Source: Longimicrobium sp. (GTDB taxonomy: Bacteria; Gemmatimonadota; Gemmatimonadetes; Longimicrobiales; Longimicrobiaceae). From it: a stretch of 64,000 nt of DNA. Location: the NCBI GenBank assembly GCA_036389795.1, contig DASVWD010000234.1, positions 1 through 64,000 on the forward strand. The letters run 5' to 3'. Every line of letters starts with the position of its first letter. Within the stretch, counting starts at the first letter, position 1. This document shows, piece after piece, positions 51,000-60,253 of the stretch. The notes beneath the pieces are model-generated. The model worked only from the letters and a program-made list of their open reading frames with translations. It had not been told where the DNA came from and made no database searches. A program made the translations under genes and the position numbers.

Positions 51000-52547
51000 A
51001 TGTACGTGAGGTTCCACTGTGGCGGAGCGATGGCCGAACTGGAACGGATCGACGACCTGCAGGCGATCGTGCTCCGGGGTGACGAGGCATCCAGGCCCTT
51101 CTGGACTCGCCTGAAGACTTCAGCTGCAGCAGGGTTGCTCCGCGCCCTGCCTCCCTCAAGGTGGCGATCCGATCTGAGTTCCACGCACGTGGCCCCATTC
51201 CATCGGGGAGGCTTTCGATTTCTGCAATATGGGAGAGGAGGACTGCGCGATTGGTCAACCAACCAGCTGCTGGGGACCCCACCAGGGCCCGTGCGTCCGG
51301 TATACAGGGATGCTGAAGACCACCTTCTGATCGGGACGAATCGGCTGTGCGTGAAGTTCAGCCGCCGCCTCGCACCCGCGGAGATGCAGGCCTTCGTCGC
51401 CAGGACCGGTCTTGCACCGCTGACGGGCCTCGCCTTCGGCGAAAACCTCCATGTCTTCACCCTCCCGCCTGCCTCCGATCCCCTGGAGGTTGTGGAGAAG
51501 CTCGGCGGCGACAGCACCGTTTCGTTCGCAGAACCGGTGTTCGTCGAGCACCTGCCGGGCAGGGCGACGGCTTCCGATCCCGATCTTGGTAAACAGTGGC
51601 AATGGAAGAACACCGGCTCCGGAGGCGGCAAGGCCGGTGCGGACGTCCGTGCCGAGGAAGCCTGGAAAGTGACCCGGGGTGCGGGTGTGACCGTCGCGGT
51701 CGTCGACAACGGGTTCGACGTGGCTCACCAGGATTATCGGGCGGGGATCTCGCCATTCTCCGGCTACTTCGAAAAAGGCGGTCAGTTCACACGCAACCTG
51801 GAGAAGTTCCCGCGCAGCAAGCACGGAACGTTCTGCGCGGGCATGGTCGGGGCCCGTCAGAACAACGCTTTGGGAGGATCCGGCGCCGCACCCGAATGCA
51901 GCCTCATGCTGGTTGCCTGCCTCGAAGACGCACTGGGAACCCAGCTCACGCTCGCCCGTGCCATCGGCTATGCGACCAAGCCCACGACGGAGGTCAAGGA
52001 ATCCTCTGGAGCGGGGGCCGATATCATCTCCTGCAGCGTTGGACCGAAGAGCGGCGGCTGGAAAAGCACTCTCGTTCTACGCGAGGCGCTGAACAACGTG
52101 AGTCACGGCCGCAATGGTCTGGGAACACTGGTTTTCTGGGCAACATCGAATGAGAACATCGACATCAGCCGCGACGATGTCTGTTCACATCCCAACGTGG
52201 TCGCGGTCGGGCGCTCCACGAACCGGGACACCGACGATGGGTCGGCTCACGGAGAGAAGCTGGAACTCCTTGCCCCGGGCAAGCGCGTCTTCAGCACGAT
52301 TCCAGGAGACCGATACGGCACCCTGACCGGGACCAGCTTTGCGGCACCATGCGCGGCGGGCGTTGCGGCTCTCGCCCTGAGTGTGAACCCCAAGCTCTCG
52401 GCACGCGATCTTCGCCAGATTTTGAAGCTGTCCTGTGACAAGATCGGCGGACCCTACGACGCCAGCGGTCACTCGCGGACTCATGGGTTCGGCCGTGTGA
52501 ATGCTGTGCGCGCGGTTCGCATGGCACAGGAAGCGGACGTCCCCTGA
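51000..52547 (+). CDS. S8 subtilisin-like serine protease with N-terminal extension
   Basis: About 515 residues from ATG 51000 (in-frame alternatives: 50937 and 51030). The catalytic triad is intact: Asp236 in TVAVVDNGFDVAHQDY, His275 in SKHGTFCAGMVGA and Ser446 in TLTGTSFAAPCAAGVAAL. A propeptide-like segment (about 105-185, LCVKFSRRLAPAEMQAFVAR) precedes the catalytic domain. No signal peptide is visible from these starts; the first ~100 residues resemble nothing I know. The coding sequence uses more A and T than its neighbours, consistent with recent acquisition. A secreted protein follows 35 bp later and is probably its partner or substrate. Confidence 0.88.
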   Translation: MYVRFHCGGAMAELERIDDLQAIVLRGDEASRPFWTRLKTSAAAGLLRALPPSRWRSDLSSTHVAPFHRGGFRFLQYGRGGLRDWSTNQLLGTPPGPVRPVYRDAEDHLLIGTNRLCVKFSRRLAPAEMQAFVARTGLAPLTGLAFGENLHVFTLPPASDPLEVVEKLGGDSTVSFAEPVFVEHLPGRATASDPDLGKQWQWKNTGSGGGKAGADVRAEEAWKVTRGAGVTVAVVDNGFDVAHQDYRAGISPFSGYFEKGGQFTRNLEKFPRSKHGTFCAGMVGARQNNALGGSGAAPECSLMLVACLEDALGTQLTLARAIGYATKPTTEVKESSGAGADIISCSVGPKSGGWKSTLVLREALNNVSHGRNGLGTLVFWATSNENIDISRDDVCSHPNVVAVGRSTNRDTDDGSAHGEKLELLAPGKRVFSTIPGDRYGTLTGTSFAAPCAAGVAALALSVNPKLSARDLRQILKLSCDKIGGPYDASGHSRTHGFGRVNAVRAVRMAQEADVP

Positions 52548-52582
52548 GCGTCCGCCTCGCAACCTCATCCAAGGAGCCAGCA

Positions 52583-53356
52583 ATGGTAAAGGCGCTATGT
52601 CGTCTCTGGGTCGTGAGTCTCACCCTCGCCTGGGGCGTGGTGGAAGCGGCCGCCCAGTCTCCCAACGCGCTCATGAGCGTCTCCGAGTCCGGCAGGGCGC
52701 AGCGAGCCGTTTCGTCGCAGAACTTCTGGATCGGCTCGCAACTCGGGTACAAGTTCGGGGATTCCGGCGAGTTCGCGGACAATCTCCTTTTCAGCGGCCA
52801 GATGGTCCTGCAGAACTTCGCGTGGGGAAAGATGCCTGCGGGCCTCGCGATTCCGCTGATGGGGAACGTCTCGCGCATCGTCACCGACGTGGACTCCCTC
52901 GAATCGGCAACGGAAGCCCTTCTCCTTTCCTCCGAGGGGCTGGCGCTCGGACTTCACCCCACCTACACGCGGGGTGGTGACCAGGACCAGCTCAGGACGC
53001 GGCTGTACGGCCAGTTCGGGTGGAAGCTGAATGCGCTGCGTGACTCGACGGAGACCGTTTACCTTCACCAGGGCCGCCTGGGGGCGGGCTTCGAGCTCGA
53101 GCTGCGTCCGAACCCCGACGCCAGGACGCCGCTCACGATCAGCCTCAACCCGGCACTCACCTTCTTCGACCGCGACCGCTTCAAACGGGTCACCAACGAG
53201 GACCGCTCCTCGTTCCTCAGCCTGACTTCGACCGGAATCATCCCCATCAGCGACGGCTTCGGACTGCTGGCGGAGGGGATTGCCGCAGAAGGGAGCAAGC
53301 CCGTCTGGCGCTTCGGGATCATTCTCGCTCCGACCGGCGACGACGACGACAGCTGA
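52583..53356 (+). CDS. Secreted/outer-membrane protein paired with the S8 protease
   Basis: 257 residues, with AAGGAG before ATG 52583. The signal peptide ends near EAAAQSP. The mature region alternates strands (FWIGSQLGYKFGDSGEFADN, RLGAGFELELRPNPDARTPL) and could be a small barrel, but it ends in DDDDS rather than an aromatic, which argues against a classic BAM substrate. Base composition matches the protease gene. I recognise no family. Confidence 0.8.
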   Translation: MVKALCRLWVVSLTLAWGVVEAAAQSPNALMSVSESGRAQRAVSSQNFWIGSQLGYKFGDSGEFADNLLFSGQMVLQNFAWGKMPAGLAIPLMGNVSRIVTDVDSLESATEALLLSSEGLALGLHPTYTRGGDQDQLRTRLYGQFGWKLNALRDSTETVYLHQGRLGAGFELELRPNPDARTPLTISLNPALTFFDRDRFKRVTNEDRSSFLSLTSTGIIPISDGFGLLAEGIAAEGSKPVWRFGIILAPTGDDDDS

Positions 53357-53485
53357 ACCGGCCGGAGCGGCACGCGAGTCCTGGCCCGCGTTGCGCCCGC
53401 GAGCCGCGGTTCGGGCCACGATCCCGCCGGCTGCTCTCGCGGGCACTGTCTTACCGTTCATGAAGATACAGCTGTAGCGCTCCGC

Positions 53486-55117
53486 TCACACCGCCCCCAG
53501 CCCCGTGTTCGCCCGGACGTTGAGCTCGCTGTAGAGCTCGGCGTCCGGGCGGGCGCGCGTCAGGAGCGAGCCCAGCACCGCCGCCAGGAAGCCCAGCGGC
53601 ACCGATACGATCGCCGGGTTGTCGAGCGGGAAGACGGGGGCCGCCTGGATCAGGTGGCGGGTGGCGGCGCCGGGGGCGTCGACGCCCATCACCGCCGGGG
53701 AGAGGACGATCAGCACCACCGACGAGACGAGCCCCACCACCATCCCCGCCACCATCCCGTTGGTGTTGAAGCGCCGCCAGTAGAGCGTGAGCAGGATCGC
53801 CGGCACGTTGGCGGACGCCGCCACCGCGAAGGCGAGCCCCACCAGGAACGCCACGTTGAGCGACCTGAGCGAGATCGCAAGCACGATCGACAGCGCGCCG
53901 ATCACCGCGGCGGCGATGCGGGCCACCAGCACCTGCTCGCGCTCGTCGTGGCGCTCGCCGCGCTTGACCACGCTGAACCAGATGTCGTGCGCGAACGCCG
54001 AGCTGCTGGCGATGGTGAGCCCCGCCACCACGGCCAGGATCGTGGCGAAGGCGATGGCCGCCACGAACGACAGGAACACCTCGCCCCCCAGCTTCTCGGC
54101 CAGGAGCGGCGCGGCCAGGTTCTGGTTGGGGACCAGCGCGCCCTCCTTCATCACCCCGATGTTCTGCTTCCCCACCAGGGTGGCCGCGCCGAAGCCCAGG
54201 AAGGTGGTCATGATGTAGAACGAGCCGATCAGGATCATCGCCCAGACCACCGAGGTGCGCGCGGCCTTGGAGTCCTTCACCGTGTAGAAGCGTACCAGGA
54301 TGTGCGGCAGCCCCGCCGTGCCGAAGATGAGCGCGATCCCCAGCGAGATCAGCGAGAGCGCCCCCCACGGCCCGTGGTAGTAGAGCCCCGGCCGGGTGAA
54401 GTCGCGCACCACGGGCGCCGAGCCGTCGGGGCAGACGCCGGCCTTGGGCGCGCCCGTCTCGCAGAAGCTCCCCGTCACCTTCGCCACCGCCGCGAAGAAC
54501 TCGGTGAGCGAGAAGCCGAAGCGCGACAGCACCAGGATGGAGAGCAGGATGGTGCCGCTCATCAGCAGCACTGCCTTGACGATCTGCACCCAGGTGGTGG
54601 CCAGCATCCCCCCGAAGATCACGTAGACCAGCATCAGCACGCCCACGATCACGATGGCCGTGCGGAAGCCGATCTGCGGGATCAAGAGGCTCACGATGGA
54701 GCCGGCGCCCACCATCTGCGCGATCATGTAGAACAGGCTCACCGTGAGCGTGCTGATGGCGGCCACGGTGCGCACCGAGGGCTGGCGGAAGCGGAACGCC
54801 AGCACGTCGGCCATGGTGAACTTCCCCGTGTTGCGCAGCGGCTCGGCCACCAGCAGCAGCACGGTGAGGTACGCCACCAGCCAGCCGACGGAGTACATGA
54901 ACCCGTCGTAGCCGTAGAAGGCGATGAGCCCGGCGATCCCCAGGAAGCTGGCCGCCGACATGTAGTCGCCCGCCACGGCCCAGCCGTTCTGGAAGCCGGT
55001 GATGCGCCGCCCGGCGCTGTAGAACTCGGCGGTGGTATGGGTGCGCCGCGACGCCCAGAAGGTGATGCCGAGCGTGACGGCGATGAAGAGCACGAACATC
55101 ACGAGCGCGGTGTTCAC
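53486..55117 (-). CDS. actP: Sodium:solute symporter, ActP (acetate)-like
   Basis: 543 residues from a GTG at 55117, about 13 membrane helices. SSS-family motifs include EFYSAGRRITGFQNGWAVAG followed by DYMSAASFLGIAGL, characteristic of the acetate/glycolate permease ActP. It overlaps the DUF485 gene by 4 bp (GTGA), the conserved yjcH-actP pairing. It takes up acetate and similar small monocarboxylates with Na+. The periplasmic loop GSFCETGAPKAGVCPDGSAP has two Cys. ActP specificity is inferred from sequence and pairing. Confidence 0.93.
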   Translation of the reverse strand: MNTALVMFVLFIAVTLGITFWASRRTHTTAEFYSAGRRITGFQNGWAVAGDYMSAASFLGIAGLIAFYGYDGFMYSVGWLVAYLTVLLLVAEPLRNTGKFTMADVLAFRFRQPSVRTVAAISTLTVSLFYMIAQMVGAGSIVSLLIPQIGFRTAIVIVGVLMLVYVIFGGMLATTWVQIVKAVLLMSGTILLSILVLSRFGFSLTEFFAAVAKVTGSFCETGAPKAGVCPDGSAPVVRDFTRPGLYYHGPWGALSLISLGIALIFGTAGLPHILVRFYTVKDSKAARTSVVWAMILIGSFYIMTTFLGFGAATLVGKQNIGVMKEGALVPNQNLAAPLLAEKLGGEVFLSFVAAIAFATILAVVAGLTIASSSAFAHDIWFSVVKRGERHDEREQVLVARIAAAVIGALSIVLAISLRSLNVAFLVGLAFAVAASANVPAILLTLYWRRFNTNGMVAGMVVGLVSSVVLIVLSPAVMGVDAPGAATRHLIQAAPVFPLDNPAIVSVPLGFLAAVLGSLLTRARPDAELYSELNVRANTGLGAV

Positions 55118-55488
55118 GGCACCCTCCGCGCGTGGCGCCGCACCACCTCGTGCTCCATCGCGTCGAAGGTCCTGGCCCGCCGCACGTACAGCCACATCAG
55201 CACCCACGCCATCACGAACTGCGAGAGCGCGAACAGGTACGCCAGGTTGATCTCGCCCACCACGTCGCGCTCCATCACGCCGGGGAAGTAGCCCACCAGC
55301 ACCGGGAGCGCGAAGTAGTAGACGATGAAGAACACCGTGGCCGGGACCATGAAGCGCCGCTTGGCCCCGACCAGCTCGCGGAACTCGGGCGCGGCCTCGA
55401 TCGCCTCCCAGTCGGCGTCGGGGCCCGCGTGGACCAGGGTGTCGTCGTCGGCGCCGGGGGGCGGAGGCGGCGGGGTGCGCTCGGGCAT
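55114..55488 (-). CDS. DUF485 (YjcH-like) membrane protein
   Basis: 124 residues with a Pro-rich, acidic N-terminal extension (TPPPPPPGADDD) before the DUF485 core (FRELVGAKRRFMVPATVFFI; then two membrane helices, the second containing LFALSQFVMAWVLMWLYV). DUF485 proteins are the small partners of ActP-type transporters. It is the first gene of the symporter operon. Confidence 0.92.
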   Translation of the reverse strand: MPERTPPPPPPGADDDTLVHAGPDADWEAIEAAPEFRELVGAKRRFMVPATVFFIVYYFALPVLVGYFPGVMERDVVGEINLAYLFALSQFVMAWVLMWLYVRRARTFDAMEHEVVRRHARRVP

Positions 55489-55582
55489 CGGGCGGTGTCC
55501 TCCGGGTCGGGACGAGGCCTAAGGGACGTGGCGACGGGAGCGGACGAGAAGCGCCCGCGCATGCTACGGGCCAGCCGCGGCG

Positions 55583-55612
55583 TTGACAAGTGCGCGGGCG
55601 GCGCGCCATTCT
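55583..55612 (+). promoter_or_regulatory. Promoter of the cytidylate-kinase-like gene
   Basis: TTGACA (55583-55588), an 18-bp spacer and CATTCT (55607-55612). Confidence 0.6.
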
Positions 55613-55673
55613 GCGTAAGACTCGCAGGGAGCGCCGCATCGGCCGCCAGCTCACCAGCCGACGGGAGAGCCGC

Positions 55674-56309
55674 ATGAGCGTGATCACGATCGCGCGCCAG
55701 CTCGGGGCGAGCGGCGAGGCGGTGGCCAACCGCCTGGCCGCCTCACTGGGGTGGCGGCTGCTCGACCGCGCGCTGGTCGAGCGCATCGCCGAGGAGCTGG
55801 AGGTGGCGCCGGAGCAGGTGGAGGCGTGCAACGAGCGGGTGGAGGGGTTCGTGGAGCGGCTGGGCTCGTACCTCTCCGAGGGCTTCCCCGAGATGATGCC
55901 GATGGCGATGGTGCCGCCCCTGTCGCCCGAGTCGACGGCGCGGGCGGCGCGGCGCATCGTGGCGGCGGTGGCGGACGAGGGCCCGGCGGTGATCGTGGGC
56001 CACGGCGCCATGTGCATCCTCCAGCGGCACCCCGCGGTGATGCACGTGCTGCTGCACGCGCCCTTCGCCACGCGGGTGGCGCGGGCGGGCGACCACTTCC
56101 ACCTGGACGAGAAGGCGGCCGCGGAGCGCGTGCGCCGCTCCGACGCCGACCGCAGGCGCTACATCCGCGAGCACTTCGACCGCGACTGGCTGGACCCCAC
56201 GCTCTACCACCTGTCGGTCGACACCGGCACCTTCGGCGTGGAGGGCGCGGCGGAGCTGATCCAGGAGGCGGCGGGGCGGATGCTGGGAGTGCTGCCGCAG
56301 GTGCGGTGA
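55674..56309 (+). CDS. Cytidylate-kinase-like family protein
   Basis: 211 residues with GGGAGAG before ATG 55674. The P-loop-like ITIARQLGASGEAVANRLA and the following LGWRLLDRALVERIAEEL match the cytidylate-kinase-like family (AAK_26-type), whose members are predicted P-loop kinases. The catalytic Arg-rich lid is DADRRRYIREHFDRDW. The substrate is unlikely to be CMP itself because the core cmk motifs differ. Soluble. Followed by a repeat-filled gap. Confidence 0.85.
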   Translation: MSVITIARQLGASGEAVANRLAASLGWRLLDRALVERIAEELEVAPEQVEACNERVEGFVERLGSYLSEGFPEMMPMAMVPPLSPESTARAARRIVAAVADEGPAVIVGHGAMCILQRHPAVMHVLLHAPFATRVARAGDHFHLDEKAAAERVRRSDADRRRYIREHFDRDWLDPTLYHLSVDTGTFGVEGAAELIQEAAGRMLGVLPQVR

Positions 56310-56386
56310 ACGGAACCGCGGGGAACAGGGGACGGGGGACAGCCAGCGCGACGCAGGTCCGGCGCGTGGATCTGGTCGGGCGACAG

Positions 56387-56489
56387 CGTAGGGGCGAGGC
56401 CTGCCTCCCCCGGCGGACGCCAGCCCGTGCGCGGAGGCGGCCACTTGCGCCGCGCCGCCGGTCTTCGGACTCGCAGGCTCGCCCCTGCG
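56387..56489. repeat. MITE-like GTAGGGGCGAG element, copy 5
   Basis: About 103 bp from CGTAGGGGCGAGGCC to GCTCGCCCCTGCGG. The right terminal repeat has TGC instead of TAC. The interior carries GGTCTTCGGACTCGCAGGC. Confidence 0.7.
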
Positions 56490-56587
56490 GGCCCGCTGCG
56501 AGTCGAGCAGGAGCAAGAATGGATGCCCGCCGGGGCGTTTCCACAACCAGACGCGGGAGGGCGGGCGGTGCGGAAGGGGGAAGGCCG

Positions 56588-57427
56588 GTGACGGGGGATC
56601 GGGAGAGGCCGCTCCGCCTGGGGCACATCACGTACAGCAACTGCTTCCCCGTCCACGCGCGGGTGATCGACCGCGGCGCGCCGGACGGCATCGAGGTCGT
56701 CGAAGGCGTGCCGTCGTTCCTCAACCGCCTGCTGGAGCGCGGGGAGATCGACGTGGCTCCGTCCTCCAGCATCGAGTACGCGCGCCACCCGGACCGCTAC
56801 CGCATCCTCCCGGACCTGGTGATCGGCTCGCGCGGCGCGGTGCGCAGCATCCTCTTCCTCTCCCAGCGCCACCCGTCGGAGCTGGACGGCGCCACGGTGG
56901 CGATGCCGACCGCCTCGGCCACCTCGGTGGTGCTGCTCAAGATCCTGCTCGAGAAGCGGTGGAAGGCCCGGCCGCGCCCGGTGTGGTTCGACCAGGCGCG
57001 CGACGACCCGTTCGCCGCCGGGGCCGACGCGGCGCTCTTCATCGGCGACGTGGCGCTGCGCGCGGAGCTCCACCCCGAGACGCACTTCCGCTACGACCTG
57101 GGCCAGGAGTGGTACGAGCAGACCGGGCTCCCCTTCGCCTTCGCGGTGTGGCAGGCGGGCGGCGGCACCGACGAGCAGCTCCGCTGCCTGCACCGCACGC
57201 TGCTGGAGTCGCGCGCCTACGGGCTGGAGCACCGGGCGGAGCTGGCCGCGCGCTACGCCGGCCGCTTCGGCTTCCCGCCCGAGTTCCTGGACGCGTACTG
57301 GGCCGGCCTCTCGTTCGAGCTGGACGCGGCGATGGTCGGCGGCCTGCGCGAGTTCTACCGGCTGGCGGCGGAGATCGGCGAGATCGGCGAGGCGCCGGAG
57401 CTCAGGTGGGTAGCCGGAGGCGGCTGA
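56588..57427 (+). CDS. mqnA: Chorismate dehydratase, futalosine menaquinone pathway
   Basis: 279 residues from GTG 56588, behind GGAAGGGGG; an in-frame ATG at 56519 would add 23 residues of repeat-derived sequence. The start [18 protein letters not shown], the substrate-binding [20 protein letters not shown] and [14 protein letters not shown], and the C-terminal [11 protein letters not shown] are characteristic of MqnA, which converts chorismate to 3-enolpyruvylbenzoate, the first step of the futalosine route to menaquinone. Other mqn genes are not here. The stop codon lies inside the first hairpin of a GCAACAAC repeat. Confidence 0.95.
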   Translation: MTGDRERPLRLGHITYSNCFPVHARVIDRGAPDGIEVVEGVPSFLNRLLERGEIDVAPSSSIEYARHPDRYRILPDLVIGSRGAVRSILFLSQRHPSELDGATVAMPTASATSVVLLKILLEKRWKARPRPVWFDQARDDPFAAGADAALFIGDVALRAELHPETHFRYDLGQEWYEQTGLPFAFAVWQAGGGTDEQLRCLHRTLLESRAYGLEHRAELAARYAGRFGFPPEFLDAYWAGLSFELDAAMVGGLREFYRLAAEIGEIGEAPELRWVAGGG

Positions 57428-57474
57428 AGCCGCGGCGACAACGGCAGAAAGCCTCGCAAACTGCGCGAGGCTTC
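57421..57474 (+). repeat. GCAACAAC two-hairpin element, copy 8
   Basis: Hairpin 1 CGGC-TGAA-GCCG contains the mqnA TGA in its loop. Then GCGACAAC, and AGCCTCGC / GCGAGGCT. Confidence 0.82.
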
Positions 57475-57494
57475 AACCGCAACGGCACGTTCGC

Positions 57495-57645
57495 GTGAGG
57501 GATGCGCGCCCGGAGGGCCGGGACGCCGCCGCGACACGGGGTATCGTCGCGGCGGTGGCCCGGCGCCCGTTGGGCACGGTCGTATCGTGCCCTACGGCGT
57601 GCGCAGCCCGGCCCGGAGCGCAGCGGAGGGACACGCCCAAACCGC
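57495..57645 (+). repeat. Branched ~145-nt element, plus orientation
   Basis: It starts GTGAGGGATGCGCGCCC. Hairpin I is GCCGCCGCGAC / GTCGCGGCGG around a GGGGTATC-bearing loop. Hairpin II is GGGCACG / CGTGCCC. It is followed by GTGCGAAGTGCGAAG repeats to 57681. Confidence 0.88.
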
Positions 57646-57694
57646 AGTGCGAAGTGCGAAGTGCGAGGTGCGAAGTGCGGTCGGCGGTTCGTCG

Positions 57695-59077
57695 TCACTC
57701 CCCGCCCGGGTCGCGGGCGAGGCCGAGCTGGCGCAGCTTCTTCTGCAGGCTCTGGCGGTGCAGGCCCAGCGCGCGGGCGGTGGCGGACACGTTGCCGCCG
57801 TGCCGCTCCAGCGCCGCCTCCAGGAAGGTGCGCTCGAACGCCTCCACCGCCCGCTCGCGCGCCTCGGCGAAGGGGAGGTCCGCGAGCGCGGCGTCCACCG
57901 GGCGGAGCGGAGCGGCGCTCTTCCCCACCTGCGGCGGCAGGTCGGCGGCCTCGATCACCTCGCCCTCGGCCAGCACCACGGCGCGCTCGACGGCGTTGCG
58001 CAGCTCGCGCACGTTCCCCGGCCACTCGTGCGCCAGCAGCGCGCGGCGGGCGCCCTCGCCGAAGCCCGCGAGCGTCCGCCCGTGCCGCTCCCCCATCTCG
58101 GCCAGGAAGTGCAGGGCCAGCGGCAGCACGTCCCCCCTCCGCTCGCGCAGCGGGGGCAGGTGCAGGGTGACCACGTTCAGGCGGTAGAGCAGGTCCTCGC
58201 GGAACGTGCCCTCGGCGGCCATGCGCTCCAGCGGGCGGTTGGTGGCGGCCACCACGCGCACGTCGACGGGGACCGGCTTCGTGGAGCCGACGCGGGTGAC
58301 CTGCCGCTCCTCCAGCGCGCGCAGGAGCTTGGCCTGGGCGGGGAGCGCCAGGTCGCCGATCTCGTCCAGGAACAGGGTGCCGCCATCGGCGGCCTCGAAG
58401 AGCCCCTCGCGGTCGCGGTCGGCGCCGGTGAAGGCGCCGCGCGCGTGGCCGAACAGCTCGCTCTCCACCAGTTCCCCCGGGAGCGCCGAGCAGTTGAGCG
58501 CCACGAACGGCCCCGCGCGGCGGCGGCTCTCGGCGTGCAGCGCGCGGGCGACCACCTCCTTTCCCGTGCCGCTCTCGCCGGTGACCAGCACGGTGGCGTC
58601 GGTGGGCCCGGCGCGGCGGATCACCCGCGTCACCTCGCGCAGCTCCGGCGAGTCGCCGATCAGGCCGCGGTACTCGCCCGCCAGCTCCTCGCGCAGCCGC
58701 GCGTTCTCGGCGCGCAGCGCCAGCACCTCGCGCGCGCGGCGGACGGCGGCGCGGATCTCCTCGTTGTCGAACGGCTTGGGGACGTAGTCGTACGCGCCCT
58801 CCTTGAGCGCGCGCACGGCGGTGCGCTCGTCGCCGTGCGCGGTCATCAGCACGAAGAGCGCGGCCGGGTGGCGCGCGCGGACCTCCTCCAGCAGCTGCAG
58901 GCCGTCCATCGCGGGCATGGTGAGGTCCGAGACCACCAGGTCGGCGGGGGCGGCCTCCAGCGCGGCGAGCGCGGCCGGGGCGTGCTCGGCCTCGCGCACC
59001 TCGTGGCCGTCGGCCTCCAGCAGCTCGGCCAGCGAGAAGCGGATCGCCGGCTCGTCGTCGACGACGAGGATCTTCAC
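57695..59077 (-). CDS. NtrC-family sigma-54 response regulator
   Basis: 460 residues from a GTG that overlaps the preceding stop by 4 bp. The receiver domain (1-120) has Asp51 in [12 protein letters not shown] and the conserved Lys in YVPKPF. The AAA+ domain has Walker [12 protein letters not shown], the sigma-54 contact loop ARGAFTGAD (GAFTGA present) and Walker [13 protein letters not shown]. The C-terminal Fis-type helix-turn-helix includes [20 protein letters not shown]. It activates sigma-54 promoters; the cognate kinase could be the one encoded at 62215-63609. Confidence 0.95.
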   Translation of the reverse strand: MKILVVDDEPAIRFSLAELLEADGHEVREAEHAPAALAALEAAPADLVVSDLTMPAMDGLQLLEEVRARHPAALFVLMTAHGDERTAVRALKEGAYDYVPKPFDNEEIRAAVRRAREVLALRAENARLREELAGEYRGLIGDSPELREVTRVIRRAGPTDATVLVTGESGTGKEVVARALHAESRRRAGPFVALNCSALPGELVESELFGHARGAFTGADRDREGLFEAADGGTLFLDEIGDLALPAQAKLLRALEERQVTRVGSTKPVPVDVRVVAATNRPLERMAAEGTFREDLLYRLNVVTLHLPPLRERRGDVLPLALHFLAEMGERHGRTLAGFGEGARRALLAHEWPGNVRELRNAVERAVVLAEGEVIEAADLPPQVGKSAAPLRPVDAALADLPFAEARERAVEAFERTFLEAALERHGGNVSATARALGLHRQSLQKKLRQLGLARDPGGE

Positions 59078-59547
59078 GGCTCCAGGCGCCGGGTGTCGGG
59101 ATCGTCGAATCCACGCACGAGATGCCGCGTCAGCGTCCAGCGTCCAGCCCGGCACCGACCCTCCACATCCCTGACGATCTCCGCGAGCGCGATGTACATG
59201 GGCTTGTCGCTCTCCCCCTTTTCGTAGCTCCCGAAGCCTCCCTCCGTGCCGAGCTTCCACTCGCTGACCTTGACGTAGACGCGCTCACCCTCCCGAGCGA
59301 CCTGCCACTGGCCATACTCGATGTAGCCGGCGTTCACCGTATACGCGAATCGGAAGTAGCACCCGATCCCCGCGAAGGTGAGAAGTAGCTCGTCGGGGTA
59401 GCGAGCGATGATCTTGAGGCCCTGAACCTCATCCTTCTCGGCCGCAGCGTGGAGGCGTTCGAGGATCGCACGCGCAGCATGCTCTGAAGCAGCGAAGGCC
59501 CTCCTTACGTTGCGAAGGTACGGAAAGGCCTCGCCGTAGTCGTCCAT
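59074..59547 (-). CDS. Unknown protein coupled to the NtrC-type regulator
   Basis: 157 residues, ATG 59547 with AGGAGAAG upstream. Mixed alpha/beta with many aromatics ([39 protein letters not shown]), no signal peptide and no recognised domain. Its stop overlaps the regulator's GTG (GTGA). Its GC content is clearly lower than that of the regulator, so it looks like an insertion that became coupled. Confidence 0.75.
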   Translation of the reverse strand: MDDYGEAFPYLRNVRRAFAASEHAARAILERLHAAAEKDEVQGLKIIARYPDELLLTFAGIGCYFRFAYTVNAGYIEYGQWQVAREGERVYVKVSEWKLGTEGGFGSYEKGESDKPMYIALAEIVRDVEGRCRAGRWTLTRHLVRGFDDPDTRRLEP

Positions 59548-59574
59548 CAGCTTCTCCTGGTGAAGTAGGTGGAG

Positions 59575-60078
59575 CTATGGGCGCGCGTCGCCCTGCGTGG
59601 GATCGGGCGCCGGGTCCCGCTGCTCCGCCTGGAAGCGGCGCTGGATCTCCTCGGGGGGGACGCTCTCGATCTGGTGGCCGAGCAGCCACTCGTGCCCGAA
59701 CGGGTCGCGCAGGCGGGCCTGGCGCTCGCCGTGGTCGTAGTCGGTGGGCGGGCGCAGCACCGTGGCGCCGGCCGCGGCGGCCCGCTCGACCAGCTCGTCC
59801 ACGTTCTGCACGTGCAGGTGGATGGTGAGCCCGGTGCCTCCGAACGCCTGCGGGCTGTGGATGCCGTGCTCGGGGTGCTCGTCCGCGATCATGAGCGTCG
59901 CCGGGCCGAGCTGCAGCTCCGCGTGCGCCACGCGGCCGCCGGCCTCCTGCATCCGGAACGTCTCCCGCGCGCCGAAGACCTGCGTGTACCAGTCGATCGC
60001 CCGGGCCGCCCCGCGCACGCACAGGTAGGGGAAGACCTCGCGGACCGGGGGCGCGGGACCGGTGCTCTCGGCGCTCAT
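59575..60078 (-). CDS. Glyoxalase/bleomycin-resistance (VOC) family protein
   Basis: 167 residues from ATG 60078. Typical VOC pattern: PYLCVRGAARAIDWYTQVFG, HAELQLGPATLMIADEHPEH, and a second half ending in RDPFGHEWLLGHQIE. It resembles the PhnB/COG2764-type subfamily, which is rarely a true glyoxalase. Cytoplasmic; substrate unknown. Confidence 0.92.
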   Translation of the reverse strand: MSAESTGPAPPVREVFPYLCVRGAARAIDWYTQVFGARETFRMQEAGGRVAHAELQLGPATLMIADEHPEHGIHSPQAFGGTGLTIHLHVQNVDELVERAAAAGATVLRPPTDYDHGERQARLRDPFGHEWLLGHQIESVPPEEIQRRFQAEQRDPAPDPTQGDARP

Positions 60079-60140
60079 GGGTCTCTTTCGTCGAACGGTG
60101 GCGGGGATCGGATGGCTTGCTCGGTCCGAAGGTGCCTCGG

Positions 60141-60190
60141 GCGAATGAATTCGCTGCAACAACCACACGAAGTCCGCCTGCGCGGACTAC
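60141..60190 (+). repeat. GCAACAAC two-hairpin element, copy 9
   Basis: GCGAATGAATTCGC as hairpin 1 (loop within GAAT/ATTC), TGCAACAAC, and AGTCCGCCTGCGCGGACT as hairpin 2. Confidence 0.85.
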
Positions 60191-60253
60191 CGGCTTCGGC
60201 GTGGGGCCGGGCTCGGTGCGCGGAGGCGGGCCACGCACAGGCGACCCGAACCT

